DNA from: Faecalicatena contorta
GTDB taxonomy: Bacteria > Bacillota > Clostridia > Lachnospirales > Lachnospiraceae
Assembly: GCF_021531975.1 (NCBI RefSeq)
Contig: NZ_JAFBIY010000005.1
Coordinates: 1 to 64,000, forward strand
Reading direction: 5' to 3'
DNA: 64,000 nt
The notes beneath the pieces were generated by a model. The model was not told the DNA's origin, ran no database searches, and worked only from the letters and a program-made list of their open reading frames with translations. Positions within the stretch are counted from its first letter, which is position 1; each line of letters starts with the position of its first letter. Positions 32,893 through 43,105 of this stretch are shown piece by piece. Both the position numbers and the translations under genes were made by a program.

Positions 32893-33324
32893 ATGATTAA
32901 AGAAAATAATTATATCCAATTACCACCGCTTCGTAGAGATACGGATTTGAAAGTGGTTATGGCATTGTGGGAATATGTAAAGATGCCAGAAGAATCCAGG
33001 CAAAAGGTCTTAGCATTTTTAGATGAATCAGAAAAGTATAATCCAAGTGGGGAGCTTCCCCCACTTGATTATCTGCAATCACTTCCTGTTGAAGATATCA
33101 ATGATTTTGATAAAGTTATGGGAAAGATTATTAATGACATTATTGTAGAAGCATGTGATCTGGCTTGTTGGGTATATGTCTGTAAGTTTATAGAAGGATT
33201 GTCATTGGAACAGATTGTGGAGCAGAATAGAAGCGCAGAACAGTTTATTGCTGCTCTATTCTCTATGTTTGATAAATACATAGATATTCCTGATAACGAT
33301 AGTAATAATATCAGACCATCATGA
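32893..33324 (+). CDS. Hypothetical ICE protein
   Basis: 143 residues, acidic and mostly helical by composition, with no signal or membrane segment. GAGGAGGAG lies upstream. It follows the CD1845 gene by 15 bases, a pairing repeated at 60,649-61,543 in the second element, where a different small protein ends in a similar AEQF segment. I do not recognise a family with confidence. Confidence 0.65.
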   Translation: MIKENNYIQLPPLRRDTDLKVVMALWEYVKMPEESRQKVLAFLDESEKYNPSGELPPLDYLQSLPVEDINDFDKVMGKIINDIIVEACDLACWVYVCKFIEGLSLEQIVEQNRSAEQFIAALFSMFDKYIDIPDNDSNNIRPS

Positions 33325-33495
33325 GTAAATTGATGCAGAACTGGGAACAAATATGATATACTAATGTAGTTCCTTATTTTTTTACCTGTATACTTCGTTA
33401 TACCTAAGTATTTTGCATTGGAATATACAATCTGATAAGTTTCCTTAATTATAAGTACAATAAGGGTATCATATCGGAAATGAGGTGTAGAATAC

Positions 33496-33819
33496 TTGCA
33501 AGCTGAGAACTATATTATTGCCAGGATTGAGCAGTTGTGTGAAAAAAAGAAATTTAGTAGGTACAGACTCGCTCAGAAATCTGGAATTGCCCAGTCATCT
33601 ATTTCTACATTGCTAAACAGGAAGAGTGTTCCAACGATTCAGACGCTTGAGAAAATATGTGAGGGATTCGATATCACCCTTGCCCAGTTTTTTGCAGGTG
33701 ATGAAGAAATTCCTGATTTAACAGCAGATCAGAAACAGCTGCTTTATGACTGGAATGCGATGGACGAACATCAAAAAGAGCTGGTAAAAGCGTATATACA
33801 GGGCATTATTAGAAAATAG
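33496..33819 (+). CDS. XRE-family transcriptional regulator
   Basis: 107 residues from a TTG start (GAGGTG upstream). N-terminal Cro/C1 helix-turn-helix (YRLAQKSGIAQSSISTLLNRKSVPTIQTLEKICEGF), then a short helical tail. It stands alone after a 170-base gap. Target unknown. Confidence 0.83.
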   Translation: MQAENYIIARIEQLCEKKKFSRYRLAQKSGIAQSSISTLLNRKSVPTIQTLEKICEGFDITLAQFFAGDEEIPDLTADQKQLLYDWNAMDEHQKELVKAYIQGIIRK

Positions 33820-33876
33820 GGACGTCTGTGCTGAGGGATGGCATAGTACGTCCTTATTTCAGCTTCGGGGGTTTTT

Positions 33877-34596
33877 ATGAAAAGAAGTAATATTTTATGC
33901 TTTGTACTTATATTAGGGATTACTCTTTGTGGTTGTCAGACGCAGCCTGCAAAAACATCAACAACAAAACAACAGTTGGATCAGATGGATTATGAATCTG
34001 ATGATGACTTTGAACTGTCTCTTCAATCATCAATCGGTAAAGAACAATGCTTTATTTGCGGAACACCGGCTGGTGGACTTTTGGAATATTATAGAAAATT
34101 CGATTCAATTGGGATTATCCATTGGGCCGATATGTCAGTCACTGACACCCGGATCCGAGAATATGATGATGATGGAAATGAAAAGATTGATTCTGGGCAT
34201 ATGAGCACAATGGTAAATTCTTTTGGAGAGGATTATGGTTCTATTATGACACACTCTCAACCGGATAGATGTATTGCGGAACCCAATATACACCTTGGAG
34301 AGAAAGATACGATAGACTGTGAAACTCTCAAAGATCAATTGTGTCAGGATTGTCTGGATAAGGTGTGTGAATTTTATGAAGATCAGGTAAACAGTGATAA
34401 TGATGAATATCTGGAAAGCACAGGGTACTCACTAATTGATTTTACAACAGGAGAACTTTATACCCTATCTGATCCGTATCGGGGATATAGTATTCGGGAT
34501 TATATGATCCGGTATGATTATAGAGAACAGGGAGACGGAGAAAAATATATAGATTTGCTGATCTTCTATGCTCCGATCCGGGGAGAGGAAGGTTAA
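33877..34596 (+). CDS. Lipoprotein with two CxxC motifs, unknown function
   Basis: 239 residues. Signal peptide with lipobox LCGC (Cys20) followed by a Thr/Gln-rich linker. The mature part has CFICGTPAGG near residue 62 and CQDCLDKVC near 160, two cysteine pairs that could bind a metal or form disulfides. The C-terminal half is rich in Asp, Glu and Tyr. I do not recognise the family. Cargo gene between the XRE regulator and an MmcQ/YjbR gene. Confidence 0.65.
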   Translation: MKRSNILCFVLILGITLCGCQTQPAKTSTTKQQLDQMDYESDDDFELSLQSSIGKEQCFICGTPAGGLLEYYRKFDSIGIIHWADMSVTDTRIREYDDDGNEKIDSGHMSTMVNSFGEDYGSIMTHSQPDRCIAEPNIHLGEKDTIDCETLKDQLCQDCLDKVCEFYEDQVNSDNDEYLESTGYSLIDFTTGELYTLSDPYRGYSIRDYMIRYDYREQGDGEKYIDLLIFYAPIRGEEG

Positions 34597-34610
34597 GAAA
34601 AGAGGAAACT

Positions 34611-34949
34611 ATGCAGACAAGGCAGGAGGCAATACAATATTGCCATTCATTTCAAGATGTATATGAAGATTATCCTTTTCATGATGATAACTGGTGTGTT
34701 ATGCGTCATAAGGGAAATAAGAAAACATTTGCGCTTATTTATGATAAAGATGGTTATGTATGGATAAATGTAAAATGTGATCCGGAATGGAGAGAGTTCT
34801 GGAGAAATGCTTTTGAATCTGTGATCCCAGCTTATCATATGAACAAGACACACTGGAATTCTATTATCTTGGATGGCTCTGTTCCTGATAAAGATATCTG
34901 GCGGATGATCGGGGAAAGTTATGATCTGACGAAAGGAAAGAAAAAATGA
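34611..34949 (+). CDS. MmcQ/YjbR family protein
   Basis: 112 residues, complete. The fold family is recognised by YPFHDDNWCVMRHKGNKKTFALI and NKTHWNSIILDGSVPD. These proteins have a CyaY-like or DNA-binding-like fold and an unproven role. The stop overlaps the start of the broken yaiI gene by 4 bases. Confidence 0.8.
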   Translation: MQTRQEAIQYCHSFQDVYEDYPFHDDNWCVMRHKGNKKTFALIYDKDGYVWINVKCDPEWREFWRNAFESVIPAYHMNKTHWNSIILDGSVPDKDIWRMIGESYDLTKGKKK

Positions 34950-35056
34950 GGATATTAGTAGATGCGGATTCCTGTCCTGTGGTGTCAATCGTAGAAAAAA
35001 CAGCAAAGAAATATGAAATCCCTGTTGTTCTTTTATGTGATACAAACCATGAGTTA
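34946..35056 (+). pseudogene. yaiI: YaiI/YqxD (DUF188) protein, 5' part split by transposon
   Basis: The first 37 codons (MRILVDADSCPV to DTNHEL) match the N-terminus of the YaiI/YqxD family. The rest of the frame runs into the transposon end. Joining GAG-TTA at 35056 to TAT-TCA at 42529 restores a continuous 150-codon frame of normal family length. The tail that remains in frame to 35137 is transposon sequence. Confidence 0.88.
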
Positions 35057-35079
35057 AACCAGATAGGGATAAAAATAGA

Positions 35080-35115
35080 TATGTATCGGCAGGAGTACAG
35101 ATTTACTCCTGCTTT
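35080..35115 (-). terminator. Hairpin at the left transposon end
   Basis: GGCAGGAGTACAGATTTACTCCTGC is a 9-base stem followed by TTT. It sits between the transposon end and the recombinase stop, so it may insulate the recombinase from yaiI-side transcription. Confidence 0.5.
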
Positions 35116-35124
35116 CGCCTTTAT

Positions 35125-36849
<1,725 letters not shown>

Positions 36850-36891
36850 TCAAACTTCAACGCTTTAAAGCGGTAATTCTTCTGCGGTCTG

Positions 36892-37194
36892 CTATGCTCC
36901 GTCATCGCCACTCCAATCCCCGTCATTATAACATTCATATCCCTGCATGCCACGCATAAAAATATCCGTAAGCTTGGAAAGCAAATCCCGCCCGTCCTTT
37001 CGGAAATGGGCGTCGACGGTGTATTCCGTGCCGCCGATTTTCTCGGTAAAGCTCATCTGCTCTGGAACACGGACAAGGGGAGTGACGTTTTGGACGGGCG
37101 GCAGAGGGGGATATACTTTATCGGGATTTACCATAGGGGCGTCCCTGTATTCCTCCATGATTGCCTGTATTTCTTCTTCGGACTTTCTGCTCAT
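36892..37194 (-). CDS. tnpW: Transposon-encoded protein TnpW
   Basis: 100 residues. KIGGTEYTVDAHFRKDGRDLLSKL is typical of TnpW proteins next to TnpX recombinases. Role is unproven. The start overlaps the stop of the relaxase remnant by 4 bases, so the two were once one operon. Confidence 0.8.
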   Translation of the reverse strand: MSRKSEEEIQAIMEEYRDAPMVNPDKVYPPLPPVQNVTPLVRVPEQMSFTEKIGGTEYTVDAHFRKDGRDLLSKLTDIFMRGMQGYECYNDGDWSGDDGA

Positions 37195-38141
37195 CGCAAT
37201 GATTCCTCCCTCCTGCGGTCTGTTTTGCCTGCCCTCCCGTTCTGGTTTGAACGCTGTTTTTCAGCCGTATCGTGGATTTGGTTTAAACAATCATCAATGT
37301 GGGCAGAGCGTTTTTCAATTCCATCCGCATATTTCAGCCGCTTTCGCAGTTCTGTTATCTGCTCCGTCACTCCGTTTTTTTCTTCTCGGAGCGTTTCTTT
37401 CTCGGCGGGTGAAGCACGCCGTATCTTATTCTGCAAGTGCCGCCGATAGTCGGTAAGCATGTCCATTTCCGTCTGGTTTTTCTCCCTGTCGGCGTGCAAA
37501 TCGGAGAGGGTGGAGATGTCATGCTCTGACATATAGCGTACCTGTGCGGTAATCTCGTCCAGTTTCCGAAGCTCCTCTTTCATCAGCGGGCTTGTCGGCT
37601 TGTAGTCCGTGCCTTTCGGGAATATCCCCAACTGATAGCACCAGTAATAATACAACGCTAAGATTCCCGTGGTTTTCTGGTGCGGTTTCCAAGCCTTTTT
37701 ATATTCCTCTGGCATATGGGGAGAGTAGGAAATCCTCGCTTTATAGTTCCCGTACCTTGCCCTTGTGCCTAAATGTGAGCGGATAAAATCGGGCGTTAAG
37801 CGTTCATCAAGCGTATCTAATCTTGTAAAATGCTTATACTGCGGCAGCTTCATCTTCCAATGCCCGCCCGAAAAATCAACCTCGTAGCCTTTGTCGGTAA
37901 GGTATCTCATCATGTGCGGAATATCCCGACTGCCGCTGATTGCCTCCGCCAAATCTTCCAGATAGACGTTGTAGCGTGTCGGCTTGCCGCTCTTTTCATC
38001 CAGATACAGCGGTCTTGAAGGGGCTTTCTTCGGGTTCTCAATCACCGATAATCCGTACTCTCTGCACAAGCGGTCTGACGTTTCCCTTAGCCGTTTCTGC
38101 TCCGATTTTGAGTAATTATATTTGCTCCCATCCAGATATGC
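37191..38141 (-). pseudogene. Relaxase, C-terminal remnant
   Basis: About 315 codons of the C-terminal part of a mobilisation relaxase (YKPTSPLMKEELRKLDE, a coiled coil and a basic tail). The N-terminal nuclease domain with the catalytic Tyr and His motifs is missing: reading upstream, the frame still matches to DGSKYNYSKSE and then meets a TGA at 38142-38144. This element can probably no longer nick its own oriT. Confidence 0.82.
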
Positions 38142-38247
38142 TCATGTGTGGTAAAGTATCACAAGAAAATTATGTCGAATTGACAGCCGCCTCCGCTATG
38201 CCGAATAAGGAGATAAAGAGTCCTCAAATTTTGCGCTGCTAAATGAA

Positions 38248-38275
38248 GACGAGCGGAAGTAATCTCCCGCTCGTC
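38248..38275 (-). terminator. Hairpin after tet(40)
   Basis: GACGAGCGG (38248-38256) pairs with CCGCTCGTC (38267-38275). It lies 21 bases beyond the tet(40) stop. The T run is weak. Confidence 0.6.
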
Positions 38276-38296
38276 AGTAAACTTAACTATGCCATA

Positions 38297-39517
38297 TCAA
38301 TCCCGCTTCTTTCCCGCCACTGGCACCAAGAACAGCGCGGGCAACAGCAGGAAAGCGGTGCAGACCAGCCCCCAGGGTATGGACACCTGTTGGGCTACCA
38401 GCCCCACAATAGGCCCGCCGATGATCTGCCCGAAAGAGTCCAGTTGTCCACTGGTAGAAAAGACTGTGGCGCGCATTTTCTCCTCCACATGGTCGTTCAT
38501 CCAGGCGGCCAGCACCGGCTCCTTGATGGTGCGCATAAGCCCCGCCAGGAGGAACATCAACAACATGAACCAAAAGCTCCGCCCCACCGCAAAGAGAACT
38601 AGGCACAGGATATACCCGGCGCTGGTGGACATGACCACACTGGTTCGGCTGACAGTCCCTTTTTTCTCCATGCGGGCGATGAGCAACTGAGAAGCCAGAA
38701 TACCTAAGCCGTTGCCGATAAGACTGATAACACCGAACCAAGTGACGCTGTTCAGTGGCCCGATAACGGGTATTACCGTGTCATCCAGAAAATGAGCGGT
38801 GGAGAGCCGGTCAAAGCCTTCACTGGCAAGTCCCCCGCACAGTGTGATTGCTAAGAGCGCCAGCAACACAGGTGCGCCTTTCACAAAGCCCAGGTTGAGC
38901 TTGAACAGGCAGACAAAGTCTTTAAGCAAGCCCTGCCGTTCCTCAATAGCAGGGGAGAAGTTGGTTTCTGGCATGATGCGAACCAGCACCAGCCCCAGCA
39001 GCAAGCACAAACTGCCCCCCAAGATGATAGGCATTTGCAGGTTTATGTTTCCCAGCAGTGTGCCCAGCACCACGCCCAGAACGCCGCCGATTTGCCCCAT
39101 TTGACTGCCACGCAGGAACACCTTATCCATGGGCTTGTCCTCTTCCTCCGAGGCAATCCACGCCTCCAGAGCGCCGGTGATGAAGGTATCACCGCAACCC
39201 CAGACAACCTGGGCCAGCAGAACCGTCGCGAACCACGGCAGCGCACCCTCCATCAGAAAGCCCAGGCCGTAGAGGAACATTCCAATCAGCACCGAGCGCC
39301 GACGGCTATACAAATCCGCCACCACACCGGTGGGTATCTCGAACAGAAAGCAGGAGGTTTCCAGAACAGTCCCCACCAGGACAAGCTGAAAAGCATCCAG
39401 CTGCACCACCTCCAGGTGGTACACGATGGAAAGCACTGTGGCCATAGAAGCCGCCAGGGAAAAGACAAATCGGAACAGCAGATAGACAGAATATGCCTTT
39501 GAATTTTTAGAAAACAT
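38297..39517 (-). CDS. tet(40): Tetracycline efflux MFS transporter Tet(40)
   Basis: 406 residues from the ATG at 39517 (AAAGGAG upstream). Twelve membrane segments, with the MFS motif DLYSRRRSVLIG between helices 2 and 3. It exports tetracycline by proton antiport. It matches my memory of Tet(40) in length, N-terminus MFSKNSKAYSVYLLFRF and location in tandem with a tet(O)-type gene. GC content is clearly higher than in flanking genes, which indicates separate acquisition. Confidence 0.9.
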   Translation of the reverse strand: MFSKNSKAYSVYLLFRFVFSLAASMATVLSIVYHLEVVQLDAFQLVLVGTVLETSCFLFEIPTGVVADLYSRRRSVLIGMFLYGLGFLMEGALPWFATVLLAQVVWGCGDTFITGALEAWIASEEEDKPMDKVFLRGSQMGQIGGVLGVVLGTLLGNINLQMPIILGGSLCLLLGLVLVRIMPETNFSPAIEERQGLLKDFVCLFKLNLGFVKGAPVLLALLAITLCGGLASEGFDRLSTAHFLDDTVIPVIGPLNSVTWFGVISLIGNGLGILASQLLIARMEKKGTVSRTSVVMSTSAGYILCLVLFAVGRSFWFMLLMFLLAGLMRTIKEPVLAAWMNDHVEEKMRATVFSTSGQLDSFGQIIGGPIVGLVAQQVSIPWGLVCTAFLLLPALFLVPVAGKKRD

Positions 39518-39609
39518 GAAGTTACATTCTCCTTTACGAATTAATTTGTGAAACAAGCCCGACTGCCGCGCAGGAAGGGCAAACTTCTCAGCCCTTTCTA
39601 ACGGTGATT

Positions 39610-39678
39610 TTAGAAAAGACCTCCCAAAGTACCCAAAGCGCCGTTAAAAGACTTGTTTCCGTTTTTGCAGTTTGCCAT
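39610..39678 (-). CDS. Leader peptide upstream of tet(40)
   Basis: 22 codons on the minus strand, start ATG at 39678 with a perfect GGAGG 7 bases upstream. It begins MANCKNGNKSFNGALG and ends in a Gly/Leu/Phe stretch. It lies in the roughly 210-base transcribed leader between the promoter and tet(40). A short, well-initiated peptide here suggests translation-linked induction. No homologue is known to me. Confidence 0.6.
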   Translation of the reverse strand: MANCKNGNKSFNGALGTLGGLF

Positions 39679-39732
39679 AATGAATACCTCCGATACTGAA
39701 ATTAGAACAACATGACCGTTCTTCTTCACGGA

Positions 39733-39760
39733 ATTATAGCAAATGGGCTTGTGTTGTCAA
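39733..39760 (-). promoter_or_regulatory. tet(40) promoter
   Basis: -35 TTGACA (39755-39760), 16-base spacer, -10 TATAAT (39733-39738), reading toward tet(40). It lies 11 bases beyond the 3' end of tet(O), so tet(40) can be read both from its own promoter and by readthrough. Confidence 0.75.
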
Positions 39761-39770
39761 TGTAAAGCTG

Positions 39771-41690
39771 TTAGGCTAACTTGTGGAACATATGCCGAAC
39801 CTTATCTATACGGCTATTCGGGCGGCGGGGTTGGCAAATAAGTTTACCAGTAGCTGGCTGGTATCCTTTTAACTCTGTCAAGCAGACTCCCTGCCCATTT
39901 GTGAAATAAGTTAAATCGTTCCTGTATTCTTGAATACATCTGGCAGGGATTTCTCCTTTCAGAATGACCTCGTCATTCTTTATCTGGGTACTTACAATAT
40001 CTGCACAATACCTTGGAGCATCATGATACGCCCGTGAGAGATATTCCTGCGGTGCATAAATTTCAAAGTGGAGATATGGCTCTAATAGTTCTGTCCCTGC
40101 TTTTTTTAAAGCCTGCTCCAATACGATAGGGGAAAGCAGCCGAAAGTCTGCGGGGGTACTTACAGGACTATAATACAATCCATATTCAAAACAGATTTTA
40201 CAGTCTGTCACTTTCCATCCATACAGCCCCTGCTCGCAGCCATAAAGAACCCCCTCCATAACCGCATTTTGGAACGATTGGTTTAAATATCCAAGTGAAA
40301 CTCTGCTTTCATACTGCACTCCACTTCCAATAGGGAGCGGCTCTATGGACAACCCGACAGAAGCCCAGAAAGGATTTGGCGGGACTTCTATGTGGATGGT
40401 ATATTCTGCTTTTCTAAGCGGTCTTTCCATATATATAACAGTAGGCTCTTTTATTTCTGCCTCCACATGATATTTTTCCTCAAGGATGGCACAAATGACT
40501 TCCATCTGCACTTTCCCCAAAAAAGAAAGTATAATCTCATGCGTTGTAGTATCCACATAATATTTTAAAAGAGGGTCGCCATCTGAAATTTCTGTAAGTG
40601 CCCCAAGCAATATTTCCCGCTGTTCAGATTTCTTTGCTGCAATCGTTGTTTGGAGCATAGGGAGAGGATTTTCAATAAATGTTCTCTGCGGCAACAGCAT
40701 TTCGTTCCCCAAAATACTGTTTAGCTGCAAAACATCATTTGGTAAAATTACAATATCACCAGAGCAGGCTGTATCGGATGAACATAATTCACCGTTTGTC
40801 GGAACACACATCTCTGTGATTTTTATTTTCTCTTTTTCAGATATTTTAATAACATCCCTCAAATGCAATGTTCCGCTATATATACGCACATAAACAAAAC
40901 GCCGCCTTTTCTCTGAATATTCAATCTTAAAAACCTGCCCGCATAGTTCAGATTGACCTTCAGGCGTTGATGAATAAAACTTACTGGCAATCACTTCTAT
41001 AAGCTGCCGAATCCCCAGATTGTTTTTAGCGCTTCCGTGATAAACGGGAAATAACGTTCCGTTTTGGAATCTCCTGTTTTCTTCCTGTTCCAGTTCTGAC
41101 ATTTTAAACGGTTTCCCTGACATATATTTCTCTAATAGTTCATCGTTTCCCATAATTACCGCATCCCACTGTTCCATATCGTCATTGTCCGTTACATTTA
41201 TATGAGGATGCTGCCCAACCTTTTGCTTCACTATAATTTCCGAAGAAAGCTTTGCTTTCATTTCTTGATATACCATTGGCAAATCAATCCCCTCTTGGTC
41301 AATTTTATTGATGAAAAAAATTGTCGGAATCTTCATTGTCTGTAGTGCATGAAACAGTATACGGGTCTGTGCCTGTATGCCATCCTTTGCAGAAACTAAT
41401 AATACTGCTCCGTCTAATACGGATAAAGAACGGTATACTTCCGCCAAAAAATCCATATGGCCTGGCGTATCTATAATGTTGACTTTTACATCCTCCCACT
41501 GAAAAGATGTCACTGCTGTCTGGATAGTGATTCCCCTTTGACGCTCCAAATTCATTGTATCTGTCCTTGTTGTGCCTTTATCTACGCTCCCTGGTTCTGC
41601 AATTGCACCACTGGTATACAATAAACTCTCCGTTAATGTTGTCTTTCCTGCGTCAACGTGAGCCAGAATGCCTAAGTTAATTATTTTCAT
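39771..41690 (-). CDS. tet(O): Tetracycline resistance ribosomal protection protein Tet(O)
   Basis: 639 residues, EF-G-like GTPase with [10 protein letters not shown] (G1), DTPGH (G3) and NKID (G4), and the C-terminal domain ending [10 protein letters not shown]. It removes tetracycline from the ribosome. The sequence follows Tet(O) throughout, including the central part where Tet(32) and mosaic O/32/O forms differ. Assignment as Tet(O) rather than a mosaic is therefore likely but from memory. TAGGAGG precedes the ATG. Confidence 0.9.
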   Translation of the reverse strand: MKIINLGILAHVDAGKTTLTESLLYTSGAIAEPGSVDKGTTRTDTMNLERQRGITIQTAVTSFQWEDVKVNIIDTPGHMDFLAEVYRSLSVLDGAVLLVSAKDGIQAQTRILFHALQTMKIPTIFFINKIDQEGIDLPMVYQEMKAKLSSEIIVKQKVGQHPHINVTDNDDMEQWDAVIMGNDELLEKYMSGKPFKMSELEQEENRRFQNGTLFPVYHGSAKNNLGIRQLIEVIASKFYSSTPEGQSELCGQVFKIEYSEKRRRFVYVRIYSGTLHLRDVIKISEKEKIKITEMCVPTNGELCSSDTACSGDIVILPNDVLQLNSILGNEMLLPQRTFIENPLPMLQTTIAAKKSEQREILLGALTEISDGDPLLKYYVDTTTHEIILSFLGKVQMEVICAILEEKYHVEAEIKEPTVIYMERPLRKAEYTIHIEVPPNPFWASVGLSIEPLPIGSGVQYESRVSLGYLNQSFQNAVMEGVLYGCEQGLYGWKVTDCKICFEYGLYYSPVSTPADFRLLSPIVLEQALKKAGTELLEPYLHFEIYAPQEYLSRAYHDAPRYCADIVSTQIKNDEVILKGEIPARCIQEYRNDLTYFTNGQGVCLTELKGYQPATGKLICQPRRPNSRIDKVRHMFHKLA

Positions 41691-41733
41691 GTGATTTTCC
41701 TCCTATCAACACCCAAAAAAGGGCATAAAAATA

Positions 41734-41761
41734 CCCAGTGATAAATACTCCTATCACTGGG
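41734..41761 (-). terminator. Attenuator hairpin in the tet(O) leader
   Basis: CCCAGTGAT (41734-41742) and ATCACTGGG (41753-41761) form a stem followed, on the minus strand, by ATTTTTATGCCC. It closely resembles the tet(M)/tet(O) leader terminator. Confidence 0.8.
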
Positions 41762-41914
41762 TAAATAACTCCAATAGCCCCAAAACACTTATATGTTTTC
41801 GGGCATATAAAATTACATGATAAAAGTATTCTTAAACTGGGTACAAAAAACTAAGCCCCATATTAAAAGTGAAACGGGACTGCTACTTTTTGTTCCCACT
41901 ATCAAATTGACAGT

Positions 41915-41938
41915 TTATTTAAGAATACCTTGCCGCAT
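41915..41938 (-). CDS. Leader peptide of tet(O)
   Basis: Seven codons (MRQGILK) and a stop, with AAGGAG 8 bases before the ATG. The same short frame is found upstream of tet(M)-type genes. Its translation is thought to change folding of the leader RNA (41691-41938) and so control read-through. The rest of this gap holds only leader sequence. Confidence 0.7.
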   Translation of the reverse strand: MRQGILK

Positions 41939-41970
41939 ATTTATTAACTCCTTGTATAATACTGAATCTA

Positions 41971-41999
41971 ATTATATTCCTTAACCCTTTATTTGTCAA
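41971..41999 (-). promoter_or_regulatory. tet(O) promoter
   Basis: -35 TTGACA (41994-41999), 17-base spacer, -10 TATAAT (41971-41976), a perfect consensus promoter. Confidence 0.85.
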
Positions 42000-42056
42000 G
42001 CTGACAAACTAAAGCAGAAAAAGCGGCAGGATTTCCCCCTGCCACTAATCATCTGT

Positions 42057-42446
42057 TTATGCAAAAATAATTTCCTTTTCCACAATCTCCCTCGCACAAG
42101 CCCTTATGTTATTCGTTCTTCCAGTCCATTCTAAGGCGTTTTCTTCCTTTAGGCATTCCGTTATGCCCTGTGCTTGCTTCATGCCCTCTATGAGCCGTTC
42201 AAAGTGTTCCTGTGCCTGTCTGTCAATGTCGGCAAGGTAAGCATTGAGCCTGCCGCTTGTGAGAAGATTGGTGTATGTAATTTTGCGGTACTCCCGCAGA
42301 TAGTCCAAGTGCCGCCGTCCGAATAAGTCTATCGACTGTTCCTTTTCGGGTGGTATGGTAAGGCAGGGTAAAATGTATTCGCCTTGCCGTTCGTATCTGC
42401 CGCCCATTTCCTCAAAGATTGATTGTACCATTTGTTTTTCCTCCAA
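42057..42446 (-). CDS. tnpV: Transposon-encoded protein TnpV
   Basis: 129 residues. Signature FGRRHLDYLREYRKITYTNLL and C-terminal EWTGRTNNIRACAREIVEKEIIF. TnpV proteins occur in Tn4451-type elements; the role is not established. It is the last gene at the right end of the tet element. A divergent member is at 60,051. Confidence 0.82.
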   Translation of the reverse strand: MEEKQMVQSIFEEMGGRYERQGEYILPCLTIPPEKEQSIDLFGRRHLDYLREYRKITYTNLLTSGRLNAYLADIDRQAQEHFERLIEGMKQAQGITECLKEENALEWTGRTNNIRACAREIVEKEIIFA

Positions 42447-42528
42447 ATAAGATATTCACTCCATACTCATGTCTGCTATCATTAACACAATTTACGTTTT
42501 CTCCTTATCTGGTTTCATACATGTTTTA

Positions 42529-42870
42529 TATTCAGATTACAGTGAAGTAATCACAGTGGGAGCCGGTGCTGATGCAGTAGATTTTAAACTGGTCAGTCTG
42601 TGCCAGAAAGGAGACATTGTTGTAACGCAGGATTATGGTGTCGCGGCAATGATTCTGGGTAAAGGTGCATATGGTATCCATCAGAGCGGTAAATGGTATA
42701 CAGATGAAAATATAGATCAGATGCTGATGGAACGACATTTGACGAAGAAAGCCAGAAACTCAAAGAAAAAACATCATTTGAAAGGTCCGGCAAAGCGGAC
42801 AGAGGCAGACGATAAAAGGTTTGAAGTGTCTTTGAATAAATTGATCGAGATGTATATTAAGGATAGGTAG
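42529..42870 (+). pseudogene. yaiI: YaiI/YqxD (DUF188) protein, 3' part
   Basis: The remaining 113 codons from YSDYSEVITVG to the stop, including GDIVVTQDYGVAAMILGKG and KGPAKRTEADDKRF, the family's most conserved blocks. A frame opens at 42469 inside the transposon end, but a functional start there is doubtful. It continues 34946-35056. Confidence 0.88.
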
Positions 42871-42873
42871 TAC

Positions 42874-42917
42874 AAAAATCAGGACGTAGGTTTTCAATCC
42901 CCTACGTCCTGATTTTT
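42874..42917 (+). terminator. Terminator after yaiI, GGACG palindrome copy F
   Basis: AAAAATCAGGACGTAGG and CCTACGTCCTGATTTTT with a 10-base loop, ending in T. The arm keeps the GGACGTAG core of copy E. 42,918-43,105 has no gene. Confidence 0.85.
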
Positions 42918-43105
42918 TTATTCCAATTCTACAAACTGGAATTTGAGTCTCTGTAAAGCTGGAATTAACCCATACAATTATTTTAATTTAGAGGTTCTTA
43001 CGCAATTATCCGTATTTTGTAATTTTTCAATACTGGAATGCCAGTGTAAATCAGCATTCTCCATTTTTATTAAAGCGAAAAACGTAAAATTGCGGAAGAA
43101 CCAAT

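Noticed and set aside
38140-38247. Plus-strand fragment ending KSPQILRC beside the relaxase remnant
   Set aside because: Short, no start site and no recognisable family. Likely junction debris.
39771-41690. Mosaic tet(O/32/O) rather than tet(O)
   Set aside because: The central part keeps Tet(O)-like residues from memory rather than the diverged Tet(32) block. An alignment would settle this.
42469-42528. In-frame ATG in the transposon end as a real start for the yaiI 3' part
   Set aside because: No good ribosome site and the 20 residues added are not like the family. It is better explained as transposon end sequence.
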